The notes beneath the pieces were generated by a model. That model did not search any database and was not told where the DNA came from. It saw only the letters and a list, made by a program, of their open reading frames with translations. Of a stretch of 64,000 nucleotides of DNA, positions 48,721 to 60,124 are shown in pieces. This DNA is from Viscum album (lineage: Eukaryota; Streptophyta; Magnoliopsida; Santalales; Viscaceae): contig OY728166.1 in the NCBI GenBank assembly GCA_963277665.1, positions 550,495,219-550,559,218 on the forward strand. The letters are read 5' to 3'. A program made the position numbers and the translations under genes. Position 1 is the first letter of the stretch. Every line of letters begins with the position of its first letter.

Positions 48721-49713
48721 CTACCTAAAATTACAAATTCTTCCTTTGGTTACCGGCATCACTCTTCTACCTACATTGAGATTCTTTGATGTGGTTTTGG
48801 ATTAACTTCACATTTTCCATCATTTACTCCACCAGTTCTAGGCCTACAAGTTTTCTTTCAACAACATCATATCAACAGGTTGGTGTGTGAAAACTCTTTC
48901 CATATAACTCTTCATATGGTGCCATCTAAATACTCAAATAGAATCTATTGTTATAATAAAATTCTACCAGAGGTAAATATTGATCCCACATACCCTGAAA
49001 TTCATGTGATAAAGATCTAAACTTGTCTTCTAAGGTTTGAATAGTCCATTATGATTGTCCATCTATTTGAGTGTGGTAGGCAGTGCTCAAACGACGTTCA
49101 GAATCCATGGCCTTCAGAAGACTCTTCCAGACACTTGAAGTAAAACGGGGATCATAATCAGAAAAAATCATTAGGGTTACTCCATGGAGTCTGAAAACAT
49201 CATTAATATATTGTCTTTATATATGTTCAAGTTGTAAATAATCCCTTATAGCATGAAAATGTGCTGACTTGGTATGACGATCAATAATGACCCATATTTC
49301 ATCGTTTGTTCTAGAAGTTTATGGTAGTCCCATTACAATGTCCATCGTAATATTATCCATATTCCACTCAGGTATGGGAAGAGGTTGAATAACTACTCCA
49401 GGATGTTGCCTTCCTGCTTTTATTTGTTGACAAACCATACATCTTGACACAAAATCAGAAATATCCCTCTTCATTTGTCCAACCAAAAATGTTCCTTCAA
49501 ATCTTTATACATATTAGTGCTACCAGGGTGTATAGAGAAATTGGAAGTATGAGAATCATTCAACAATTCCCTTTTTAGATCAGGTATATTGGGAACACAA
49601 AGTCTCTTCCCAAATTCCAACCTTCCATTTTCATACACAAAGTCACTCACTCTCCAATCATTTACAACTTTAATCTTCTTTTGACACTCTTCATCACTAG
49701 TCTGAGAAAACAT
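48721..49713 (-). pseudogene. G2 integrase, zinc-binding and catalytic core
   Basis: 49713-49471 leads into SIHPGSTNMYKDLKEHFW, then DFVSRCMVCQQIKAGRQHPG, the His-His-Cys-Cys zinc domain. The core shows ITMDIVMGLP with the first catalytic Asp (about 49345) and FSDYDPRFTSSVWKSLLKAM with the second (about 49150). At the third position, after TAYHTQIDGQS, the Glu codon is a TAA stop (49049-49051 on +). Later phrases are WDQYLPLVEFYYNN and MAPYEELYGK. Frameshifts occur between these. It is inactive. Confidence 0.88.
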
Positions 49714-50341
49714 TATCCTTTACAGTAAAGATAGTTTGGTAGCCATTTAAAAATAATTGATTTTTCACCTTCCATGGTGATTCCCATATCCATATTTACA
49801 AGATCCATGAAAATAGGATCCCTCTCAACTCTCATATTGTTCAAAACTCCATGATCATCTCTACTCAAATCATCTGCAAACTTATTTTCCTTCCCCGGGT
49901 GGAAGTTTATCATGAAATCATAATCCTTGAGTAGTTCATGATATCTCCTTTGCCTATTTTTGAGTTATTTCTATGAAAATATATTCTTCATACTCTTGTG
50001 ATCATTATATATCTCAAATTTCTAACCATATATATTGTGTCCCCAAATCATAAAACCAATGATTATAACTGCTAACTCAAGATCATGAGTAGGACAGTTT
50101 TGCTCTTGAATTTTTAGTTGTCATGATTCATAGGCAATAAACCTATCATTCTACAAAAGGACACAAAAAAGTCCTTTCTTCAATGCATCACTATAAATAA
50201 CCAACCCATCATTTCCTAATGGTAGAGTCAATATCAAAGCATTGACTAATCTTATGTTCGGTTCTAAAAAAATTCATCCCACGTCTTTTTTAAAACAAAT
50301 TTAACCCCTTTTATTGTGAGCTTCGTTAATGAGTTATCCAA
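49714..50341 (-). pseudogene. G2 RNase H remnant
   Basis: Only the end is clear: 49913-49713 encodes MINFHPGKENKFADDLSRDD, the gypsy RNase H to integrase link. Upstream (49920-50340) weaker pieces such as HELLKDYDF can be read with frame changes and stops. The position between RT and INT fits. Confidence 0.75.
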
Positions 50342-51010
50342 TCAGGAAAAATTCTGGATGAAACATAGATAATAACCTACTAAACCAATAAAACTGCGTA
50401 CCTTGGTTATACTAGTTGGTGCTTTCCATTCTTGGATGGCCCAGGTCATAGAAGGATCAATTGAAATTCCATCCCTAGAGACAATATGGAAAAGAAAAGA
50501 AATATATTGATTCCAGAATTCACACGTGCTAAAATTCCCATATAATTCATGTATTTTAAGAGTCTTCGGGATAATGAACAAATGGTTTTCATGATCTTCA
50601 TATCTTTTTGTGAATACCATGATATCATCAATAAATACCACTACAATATCATCAAGATATTCTTAGAAAACATTGTTCATTAGATCTATGAAGACAAAGG
50701 GTGTATTATTCAATCCAAAAGGCATTACTGTAAAGTTGTAATTCATGTACCTGGTTCGAAAAGCTATCTTCAGAATGTCTTCCTTCTTCACACAGAACTG
50801 ATGGTATCCAGATCGAAGATTAGTCTTTGCAAAGTATTTAGCTCCATGCAGTTGGTCAAATAAATAATCAATGCGAGGTAGGGGATACATGTTCTTTATT
50901 GTTATAACATTTATCTCCCTATAGTCAATACATAACCTCATATATCAATCTTTCTTATTAACAAAAAGGACAGGGGATCTCCATGGAGAAACACAAGGGT
51001 GAATAAATCC
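50342..51010 (-). pseudogene. G2 reverse transcriptase
   Basis: 50941-50663 encodes [54 protein letters not shown] and [12 protein letters not shown], the fingers and palm of gypsy RT. After a stop near 50660, 50641-50342 continues with VFIDDIMVF (catalytic box with both Asp present), FLFHIVSRDGISIDP and KVRSFIGLVGYY, the thumb region. The upstream part (50942-51050) carries [19 protein letters not shown] residues in another frame. Few breaks remain, so RT is the best-kept part of G2 pol. Confidence 0.92.
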
Positions 51011-51049
51011 CTTATTACTCAATTCCTCTAGTTGTTTCTTTAATTCCAC

Positions 51050-51650
51050 TTATTCCACAGTGGCCATTCTATAATTGGTCTTCGATATTGGCCTTGAATC
51101 ATGAATTAAATTAATAGAAAACTCAATTTCTCGTTCTGGAGGATGTCCAGGTAAATCTTCTGGAAACACATCTACAAATTCATTCACAATATGGACATCC
51201 TCTATTTGAACATTTCTTTCCTCACACTCATTAATTACATTCTCTTCCTCCTCAATAATTGAATTTAGTTGAGATACTAGGGGTAGATCTAGATAAGAAC
51301 TCGGTGGTGAAGATTCTACTCTAAGGATAAGGTGTTCCTTATCATCATCATAATTAATCATAACCTCCTTCTTCTTACAATAAATCTTCACATCATGTTC
51401 CGAAATAAAATCCATACCGAGAATTATATCAAATTCAATCATGGGTATGATGATGAGATCAGCAGATAAAGAACATTTATGTCCTCTAATGGGGACTAAT
51501 TCACAAAACATTATTGCAATGATTCTTCCCTTAAGAGTTTTTACCGACAAATCCCTTGTTAAATAAAATTAAAGATATCTAATTTTCCAAGAAACCTGGG
51601 ATGATATGAAACAATCCGATGATCAGGAATCAAATAATTCATTTTCTAAA
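51050..51650 (-). pseudogene. G2 aspartic protease and PR-RT linker
   Basis: The active-site region at about 51650-51600 reads LFDS, then a stop where Gly is expected (TGA for GGA), then SSDCFISSQV. After a shift, 51550-51050 encodes IPMIEFDIILGMDFISEHDV with the second protease hallmark, an acidic linker (EEEENVINECEERN) and VNEFVDVFPEDLPGHPPERE, the conserved lead-in to RT. The enzyme would process Gag-Pol. The stop inside the active site kills it. Confidence 0.88.
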
Positions 51651-52763
51651 CATAAATAAACCATTAAATTACCTACCACCATATCTTTTGGATCTTCTAC
51701 CTCAGCATCAGTGATAGAATATTCTTGGCATTGATCCCATGTAGTTTTCTGAGGTATGTTACCCTGACACTTAAGACATTCATTAACATAATGTCCCATC
51801 TCCCTGCAATTGTAGCATTGAACATCGGTAGCTTCTTTCTTCCCCTTGAAATCACAAGCACGGTGGATGTTTTCACCACACTTGTAACAGACTCCCAATC
51901 CCTTCAAGCAAGTACCAGGGTGTTTCTTCTGACGTTTACTACATGATGGATATTCAACTTTTCCCTTCTTCCACTTATTTCCATTCCCAGAGTTATTTAA
52001 AATCACTTCTTCACTTGCATTGATATAAGGTCCTAAGACTTAGAAAATTATTTTCTATCTTGATAGCACATGAGAAAATATCATCGTACGACGAGAAGGA
52101 TTGTGAGACTAATGCTCGATAGAGAAATGTTTTTAACCCATCAAATAAACGATCAATATTACTCTTTGGGTTACGTATATAATCTGTTACATGGCTCTCT
52201 AACCCTGTAAATTTAGCCTCATACTTTGCGACATTCGAATCCTCCTTTTGTCTCAGACTCAAAAAATTTCTTTCCATATCTACTCGATGGTCATGAGGAA
52301 AGAATTTTTCTATGAAAATATCTTCAAACTCCCTCCATTCCATATTTGATACTTTATCATCATCTTTTGTGTTTTGAATCAATGACCACCATTGATCGGC
52401 TTCTCTAGTGTGGTGGTAAACTGCCAGGATAACTTTTTCCCTTTCACTACTCCCAAAGGCATGGAATATTTTCTTTAAGGTATTTATCCATTGATAAGAT
52501 ACTAATTGATTTTTGATCCCCTTGAAATTTGGTGGTTGTTGTCTCATGAAGTGATCTACCATTGATCCTCTATGTTGCGGATCAGGGTGCTCCATACGGC
52601 TAAGGTTGTTACTCATAACCTGAGTGAGTTGTCTAAATATAGTGATAATCTGATCAGCACTAGTTTTATCACCAACTCCACTATAATTATCTTGATTAAC
52701 AGGGAAATACCTACATGGAGTGCATTCATTGATACCGTTTCCAATCCTTCAACTAGGTTCCAT
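51651..52763 (-). pseudogene. G2 gag (capsid plus zinc knuckles)
   Basis: The probable start is ATG at 52763, with a stop four codons later; 52616-52011 is then open. Capsid text includes MRQQPPNFKGIKNQLVSYQW, QWWSLIQNTKDDDK, FIEKFFPHDHRVDMERNFLS and QKEDSNVAKYEAKFTGLESH. After a frameshift 52006-51623 carries a basic linker, a Cys/His lead-in and two knuckles: CYKCGENIHRACDF has lost its last Cys, while CYNCREMGHYVNEC is intact. It matches G3 gag throughout, with the opposite knuckle damaged. Confidence 0.9.
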
Positions 52764-53252
52764 TTATAATCAATGGCATACACTAGATAAGTTTATGAAT
52801 CACAATACATAAATCCAAACTTGTAAAACAGTTACCATGAATTGAACTGTTTATGGATATAATCCAAAATCATAGAAATGTTTTTTTTTGAGCAATTATA
52901 TACTAAAAAACCCTTCATAATGGTTTTCAACGAAAATGAAAATTATCCTAAGCATATCCCACGCGAATTTCATAACCAAGAGAGCAGTATGGCCTGTTTT
53001 CGTGTACTAGTTCTTGTTCGAGTCATGCTCAAAGAAGTGTTTTTGGGTTTTACCCCTAGGTAAATCTGTGCCAGAGCAGCCTATACCTGCTCGTATCCAG
53101 AAAAAGATGTATTTCTCTGAAAACTCACAAAATCTCTAAAATACCAAAATTCTTGGATGTTTTTCTATGCTAATCATCAAAGTCCATCTTAGGCCTATGT
53201 GCTCTAATAATAGTTTATCTAAATCTAGATTCCAAAATTTGTACTAATATTA

Positions 53253-53262
53253 TCTGATACCA
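53253..53262 (-). other. G2 primer binding site (initiator tRNA-Met)
   Basis: The - strand reads TGGTATCAGA, two bases inside the right LTR at 53265, as in G3. Confidence 0.88.
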
Positions 53263-53264
53263 AC

Positions 53265-56200
53265 TGTAATGTGCCAACCCTTGTTACCTAGTGTTGGTGC
53301 ATTATTACATAACATTGGCACAATCACAAAAGATCACGTCTCGAAAGACTGATTAGTTTAGTATCCTTGGAATCACTAGATATATTCATAATGTTTACAT
53401 TACATCATAAAGTGAAAAACTAAAACAACATCTTGTCTCTATAGACCACACTCATTTCCCCTCATACTATCCCTACAGGTCATTCATAAAATATTTTTTC
53501 ACATCCTGGAAAAAATAAAACATAGAAAGGGATGAGCTCATATGCCTAGTAAAGATAACAATATAGCGGAAACTTTATAAATTACCAAAAACATTTAAGG
53601 CAATGTATATTTAAAACAAAAGCCATTTAAACTTGAAATTATGAATAATATGGCAGAAATAAAATGAAATATTTCAATTCAGTTATTCTAATGGATATTC
53701 TACTAATCGAACAATCACACGAAATATCAATAATGACTTTCATAAGGATGGAATGCATAATGCGCGACTATCATAACCACATAGTGAAGTCCTTGAGCCA
53801 AAATTACAAATAAGATTTTTTCAAGGCCTTGTTCCAAGAAACTAGTTTGTATCATGAGTCCTACCGATGCATCAAGGAGCTATAGAGGGCTTCATCCATT
53901 AGTTATTATGTCCAATGCATTCCTCATATAAACAGGTTTAAACATAACATAAACATTCATATTAAGACTAGACACAAAATGTCAATAATTTCTCCATAAA
54001 ACATGAATGGTATAAAAATAACACATCCATAGTCAAACATATCACAAATCCTTCAATACTTTATTGAAGTTTTGTAACATAATAAATCAACTTCAAATAA
54101 GCTTAAAATATATCAAATGATGTTGGCATAGATGAAATCAAAACCTATTTGAGAGAAATATATCTGTTTTTGAAATCATTTAAAATCCAAATAATTAAAA
54201 AAAATTACTTTGAAAATATTCAAATAATCTTTTAAGGAAGCTTAAATGATTTTGTTACGGCAAAAAATAGCTACACCCGGCGTATAAGTTAATGAAACAT
54301 TCTTACCTTAATTTTGTTAAAATGGTTATAAAGCACCTTGTTTGGAAAATGATAGAAAGATTCATTTCAAAACATTTTATTAAAAATCAAAACAAGGGTA
54401 TAAATGAATTTTAACCATAGACTAGTAAGTAATAAAAATGTTTTTAAATACATTTTTATGAAACATGGATGTGGATGATAAAGAGGTCTCAGTAGATAAA
54501 TACGTAAAAACAACCTCGGATAATAAAGAGATTGTAAAATTAACCCTTACCTTGTACTTTTCCATGGTAGAGGGTAAGTTTAACTCCTTTATAATGGTTA
54601 AATAATTGTTACTAAATTATTCAATAATCATATACATTAATATGGTATCATATATGATCTTCTAATATTGTCTTTTAGTATTATCATTTTTTCTGTGTTA
54701 ACTGATTTGTTCTCATTTATATGATTTGTTATGTAAGTCATTTATTTATGAATAAGATATATTTTATTTATATACAGAATAATATTATGTAATTAAACAT
54801 TATTTTTAACCATCAAATGAAAATTAGTCTTCAGTGGATATGACGGGGAAATGAATCCCATCGCGTTTGTGGAGACGGTAATCCGTACGTGTGCACGAAT
54901 GTTACTTCCATTTCATTTTTCTTTTTTAAAGGAATCCAAACCCAATGATACATAGGTATATTATTATTACATTATAAAATAATATTTTATATATGTTACT
55001 TAGGTTTACTAACACCATTCTTTATACGTTCCATGCATGGTATGAACAAGTCATATCACTTTGAGGGGGTGGTAGTCCGCACTTCCTCAAATGAAATTAT
55101 AGTACATATATACAACATGAAACGAATAATTTTATTCTATGAAATGAGTTTAAAGATAATTATATATAAAATAAATTTTATTAATATCATATTTAATTAT
55201 TGTTCCATCATAATGGCTACCATGATAGGTTGTAGGAGATAATTGAACAATCATCGTTTCGTGAGGCATTTGGTTTCTATCCACAGAAAAATTATGTTCA
55301 TCACCCATTAGATGGAGGTGTGTGTAACTGTAGTTATAATACTTATCATAAAAATATCCTAGTATATTTAGGATACAGATGTTGTTACAGAAGTAATGAA
55401 TAAAAAGATTTTAGTGGTTGGAGAAGAAAAACAAAAGAAAAGAAGCTAAGAGAAATCGTTACCTTTAATTTGGGTAACTCCCTTTGGATTGAACCAAAAT
55501 GAATCTTTAAGTTCCTTATTTCTAAGGTAAGTCTTTTAATAGGAGTATAGGGATTTATGGAGCCTAATTGGGTTTATTGTGGACGATCCAAAATGCTTGA
55601 GAGGTGTGAAGAATTGGTTTGAAGTGGTGTCCTTTTATAAGTGGGGGGGAGGGGCTCTTTAGGAAGGCTTGAAAGTATTATTTTATTATATAACGATATT
55701 CGATTTCTAAAGGTACAAAACTCATTGAAGGTTAATATAAGATGAATCAAGATTGAAATGAAAAAATCCAATAATAATTGTACCGGTTTTGGGTATTATT
55801 TTAGTCTTTATAATCTTATATATTTAAATCATTTATTAATGAGGTAAACACTACATCATTATTGTGTCATAAATAATTTAGTATATTGTATGTCTAAAAT
55901 TATAAAACAAAAAACCATGAAGTACAAAATAATTTTATATTTCTAATGAATATTTATAGTAGAAAATATAACATATATAACCCAACGTAAATATTGTTTT
56001 CCAAAAAGATAAATGGTTTTGTCATTTTTGTATTTACTTTATATTATTTAATATAAAGTATCATTATCACTTACAGGTGGCTCTGTGGGGTCCCAATATT
56101 GACCAATAGATGCCCATGGTCGGACATGTATCATCCAATTGGGTTAGGACACCTTTTAAAGTAATTTAGTAATATTATAATATATTTTTTATCCTTATTT

Positions 56201-56843
56201 ACCGGATTTACCCTTTAGACATGGTAAATAAAATATTTACCGAAGTAATTATTCAAAATGTCTAAAAATAATTGTTACCAATTTACAAAATTTGGACCTC
56301 ATGATTCTAAATATAGAATCCATTTTTCTAAATTCAAAACACAGAAGTGGCAGAAATTAATTTAAAATTTATTATTGTTGTCAAAACAAAAAGAATTTTT
56401 TAAGAAATAATAACTATCAAAAGATTTTCACTGGATTATGTCCAGTTTAAAAGTGAAATAATGTCCAATGACCAAAATTGGATTAAATGGTAAAAATATA
56501 ATATAATTTTAATTTTAAGTCACTCAAATTCATAATTTATCACTATTTATTATTTTGATTAAAAAGTTGTTTTTAATTAAAATTTAGTAATTTTCTCTAT
56601 TCATCAAAATATGATGGTTATCAGAAAAGTACCAAAAATTAACCCTATGAGAATTTCAAAATTCCATATCCAAAAAATGAAGTCCATTTTGAACGATAAA
56701 TTTTGTAAATTTTCAAAAATTTGGTATTACTATTCATAAGAGCTAGTTTATTGGTTGTGGTGTGTTAGAACTCAAAGTTGCATAAAACACACGCTACTGT
56801 ATTATTAAAAGGGAAGTGTACCGTGGAAGCTTGGGGTTTTAAA
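53265..56843 (-). repeat. G2 5' LTR (right)
   Basis: Near-collinear with the left LTR, differing at roughly one base in ten by eye. TATA box at 55631-55639. Splice-donor-like AAAG|GTAACG with the last exon base at 55463. Conserved islands at 54869-54900, 55051-55093 and 56077-56105. Confidence 0.93.
55631..55639 (-). promoter_or_regulatory. G2 5' LTR TATA box
   Basis: - strand TATAAAAGG, at the place equivalent to the G3 and G4 boxes. It would drive the G2 transcript. Confidence 0.7.
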
Positions 56844-59018
56844 ATAGCATCATTAAAATTTGTAAAAATGGAATATTTCTCAAGAGCTCATGGAATCTAT
56901 CTTGCTAGTGATGATGAATGATGAACACCGACGAACGATAGATAGTGGGCATTTGTGGATAAATTGCCTTCAATGAAAAATTCTCTACTCTCCTTGATCC
57001 TCCTTCCAGAAAGTGTGTATATTTTCCTTTGTAATTCCTTTCCTCTTTCTTGATTCAAATGTAAAATGTGGACCAACCAAAAAATTGGTTGATCTGCGGT
57101 TCTATTGTTCTTGTGGGATGGTTAAAACTACATGATTCAAGGGGGTGAATTTTATTAAATATTCACTTTCTCTTCTTTATTTTTCGCACTAATGTTAATG
57201 GACCAAGGAAAAAAAGAACAAGGTCAATGTATATTCTAAGGGTTTTATTGTCATTATATCTCTTCATAGTTATTGGTTTCTTCATGGAAATACCCACCAT
57301 GGTCACGTCAGGCATTGTTGGGAGGTTCTGAACGTGACTGGAACCCCGAAGTGATGACAATGTGATCTTGAGCCCACAACCACGAAGACAGAGACCTAAA
57401 GATTGTGAAGGTCTTATTATTGTGAGAAATGGGGAAACACAATGATAGTCATAGTACAGTAATGGGGAGCCTCTTTTGGAGGTGTGCTGTGGTGCTGGCG
57501 GGGGTGCGCAGCGCCGCGACCACCCGATAGCAGGAGGTTTTTAGCCTGATGGCTGGAGGTGGAGGACCCTAAAACACAGTGGTCCTGGGTGGAAAACAAG
57601 GCTACCGACTCGATGACCAACATTGGGCTTCAATCAGATGTGGTAGGGGGCATGTCACACAGTGAAGAACTGTGTCCCAATGGGAACGTGGCAAGACCCC
57701 ATGAAAACTTTCACGGGGTAGTTCACGTGGTGGTCGGCCTCTTCCTGGGTTAAAAAATTAGCCCTCTTCTGAGTGAGCTGGGCTGGAGCTAGTGGGCCAG
57801 GTAGAAGTGATGTTCAGGTCGGTATAACATGGTTAGACCCAACTAAATACAAATCAGCCCATTTTAACATAAATGCCCATAACCCTCAAACTGTGTGTTT
57901 GTTTGATGATCCATTCACAGTGCTGGGACCCTCACGACAAGAAGGTACAGTTTTGATACACTGAGTGAGTTTCCATGGAAGTTGGATTAAGAACAATTTG
58001 GCCCGAGGAGGGGTTCTACTAGAAGAATCATTCGAAGGATGGAATTTTGTAGCTAGTTGCAACGAAGAAGCTATGTGACTACGTAGACTATGTGTCTTTC
58101 CTTGAATATGTGTCATTCTTAGACTATGTGACTTTTCTAGATGTCGTGTGTTATGAAAAATAATTTATTACTCCCTTGTACCACCAGGGTGTGGATCCTC
58201 TATTCTTTGATGACACTCTATGTCCTACCTATGCTATGTGTGTTTCTAACAATATGTGTGTAATATAAACTCCATGTGTAACTGACACTATGTTTGTTAC
58301 CAAAGATCTTTGTGTTTCTGACACTCTATGTGTCACCAACACTCTGCATGTTTCTAATTAGTGTACTGTAGATACTTATGACAATCACGTTTACATACCA
58401 TAGACTTGTACTTGGTTTTGGATGGCTCTAGTAACTCCCTTGATTGTCCTTCTTAGAGGCTTCACTTCATTTACCTATTTAGTAGTATTCCTTGTGTATT
58501 AATTTGTGATCAATTTATGTTGTTTGAGGTACCTACAGTGTATTCTTTTACTCACCCATGCATGGTATTCTCCCAAATGTGTCGTGTCTTATGTAGATGA
58601 TCAATTGCTTTGGTGGATTCCATTGTGGTCCATAGACTGGTTGTGATTCAGGGTGACCTGATGGATGTGGTACGCTTTAGTGACATTCTGATACCTTACC
58701 ATAATTACCCATTAGGTAGAGTTTTTGGTAAATGAGATCCATGAGCTTGCACTTTTCTCTTTCAGTGGGACTTGTATTCTAGGAATTTTTCATTTAGTTT
58801 AGTACCATTCTTTGAGTGTGTTTTCATAGTGGTTTTCATCCATATTTACATAGTGTTTTAGGTTTTGGTACTTTTCTTGGTGAAAAATGAATATGTGAAG
58901 GTTTATATCCTAATACCGTTCCTTTTTTGTTAAATTCAAACTGAACTCTAGTTTCCAACCACTAGCCTATGGATGTGGGCTTGGGGTAGTCACGAAACGG
59001 GACTCGGGGGACATGACA
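56844..59018 (+). repeat. G1 3' LTR, second part
   Basis: It continues the LTR cut at 44670. Homology with 15966-18098 includes the GGTTGATCT block (57088), the CTGTGGGACTATGGTCC-like area, GCTGGGACCCTCACGA (57922 against 17009) and the 18-bp array. It ends ACATGACA at 59018. Confidence 0.87.
58208..58353 (+). repeat. 18-bp periodic array in G1 3' LTR
   Basis: About eight units such as TGACACTCTATGTGTCAC and CAACACTCTGCATGTTTC follow each other at 18-bp spacing, as in the 5' LTR at 17296-17439. Units have diverged independently in the two LTRs. Confidence 0.75.
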
Positions 59019-60124
59019 TGACCAATAGGAACAAATATGATATAGGTGTCATTAGTTGTTCCTATCTATGGACAAATTTATTGGTCTCCCAACATAAGAT
59101 CATTAATAGTGTATTCCATTTGATCACATACATTAATTCAAGGAAAATACCATGATAAATTATTCATGGTGAGGTATCTTGTGTTGTGTGCATCAATAGT
59201 GGTATGTCATTGGTTGAATTTTCAATATATAATTTCAAGCTTTTGTGTTGAGGAAGAAATATATCTCTTTCCACATTGACCATGGTATTTGTACATTAAC
59301 AATTCCTTATACAAGGTAGTTTTGGCTAAAACAATATAATTATATCAATTAAAAATAAAGAAATAAAGGACATTGACACAGGTGTGTGTCCTTCATTACA
59401 GCATATATAAAGATAACAATATTATATTACACAATAAATTTATATAGGTTGGTTGTCATTTTTATTACTACTACTTTTTTTTAATGCATCATGATTTGTT
59501 TTTAGGATCCACTCATAAACTATGAATACATTTCCCTACTATTTAAATAAGGACCTAGAGGGTCATAAAAAATAGCGCATTCAATAATCCTCAATATTTT
59601 GATGAATATGTAAATAGGACATGGTGGGATACACTATGATATCCAGGTGTTGTCCAAGATTTATCAATCACATAAAAATAAATAAATTTTTTATTATTAA
59701 TGTGAAGAATAATTGGATTAAATTTATTTATTATATGTATTCATGTAACATCTTAGTCTCGGACACAACTCAATAGTTCCCCAATCATTTTTGGTCACAT
59801 GGCCTCAAGAACATCTCTCCAAACACTAGAGGCTACTGACATAGAAGCAAGGGGAATAGGTGTGTCGATGGGAATACAATTCCCTCATTTAAAGAGTATA
59901 TCACAATAGAATATCAATAGCATACAAGTAGTTGAAGAAGTAAAATCAACAAACAAGAATTTAACATAAGAAGACTGGTCAGTAAACAATTCCCATAGTA
60001 ATCTAATATATAGGATGAGGAACATTGCATATGTCTCTAATAATGAATCCAATGAATGTTTATAATGAAGATATAAAATACATATAAAAAATGTACAAGG
60101 AGTAAAATGAATCCCAAATAGAAT
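59019..60124. other. Unassigned stretch between G1 and G4
   Basis: AT-rich, with no recognised gene or repeat. It is the right flank of the G1 insertion site and so should continue the sequence that ends at 15487. I could not identify what it belongs to. Confidence 0.4.

Larger units (their letters stand above)
44671..56843 (-). mobile_element. Ty3/gypsy LTR retrotransposon G2, inserted in the G1 3' LTR
   Basis: LTRs at 44671-48255 (3585 bp) and 53265-56843 (3579 bp) flank 5009 bp with gag, PR, RT, RNase H and INT on the - strand. The primer site at 53253-53262 marks the right LTR as the 5' LTR. The right end is mutated (GGGGTTTTAAA). The flanks AGAAC (44666-44670) and ATAGC (56844-56848) could be a 5-bp duplication with two changes. 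G1 LTR homology continues across the join. The element is full length but has stops in most domains, including one at the catalytic Glu of integrase. It is the best candidate relative for a pol donor to G3. Confidence 0.93.
15488..59018 (+). mobile_element. Ty3/gypsy LTR retrotransposon G1, split by two later insertions
   Basis: A + strand element with LTRs at 15488-18098 and 44186-44670 plus 56844-59018, a tRNA-Met primer site at 18102 and the coding order gag, PR, RT, RNase H, INT. It is interrupted by C2 (21195-42460) inside RNase H and by G2 (44671-56843) inside the 3' LTR. Removing these leaves about 10.1 kb, a normal size. The 5' LTR is 2611 bp and the two 3' LTR parts sum to 2660 bp. 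The integrase C-terminus resembles chromovirus (Tekay/Del-like) elements, but a chromodomain proper was not defined. Both LTRs are strongly diverged and coding is full of stops. No convincing 5-bp target duplication was found (TGTAA against TGACC). Confidence 0.9.

Noticed and set aside
15488..59018. An integrated plant virus (endogenous pararetrovirus)
   Set aside because: The elements have LTRs, tRNA-Met primer sites, integrases and gag-PR-RT-RH-INT order, with no movement or coat protein of viral type. They are Ty3/gypsy retrotransposons.
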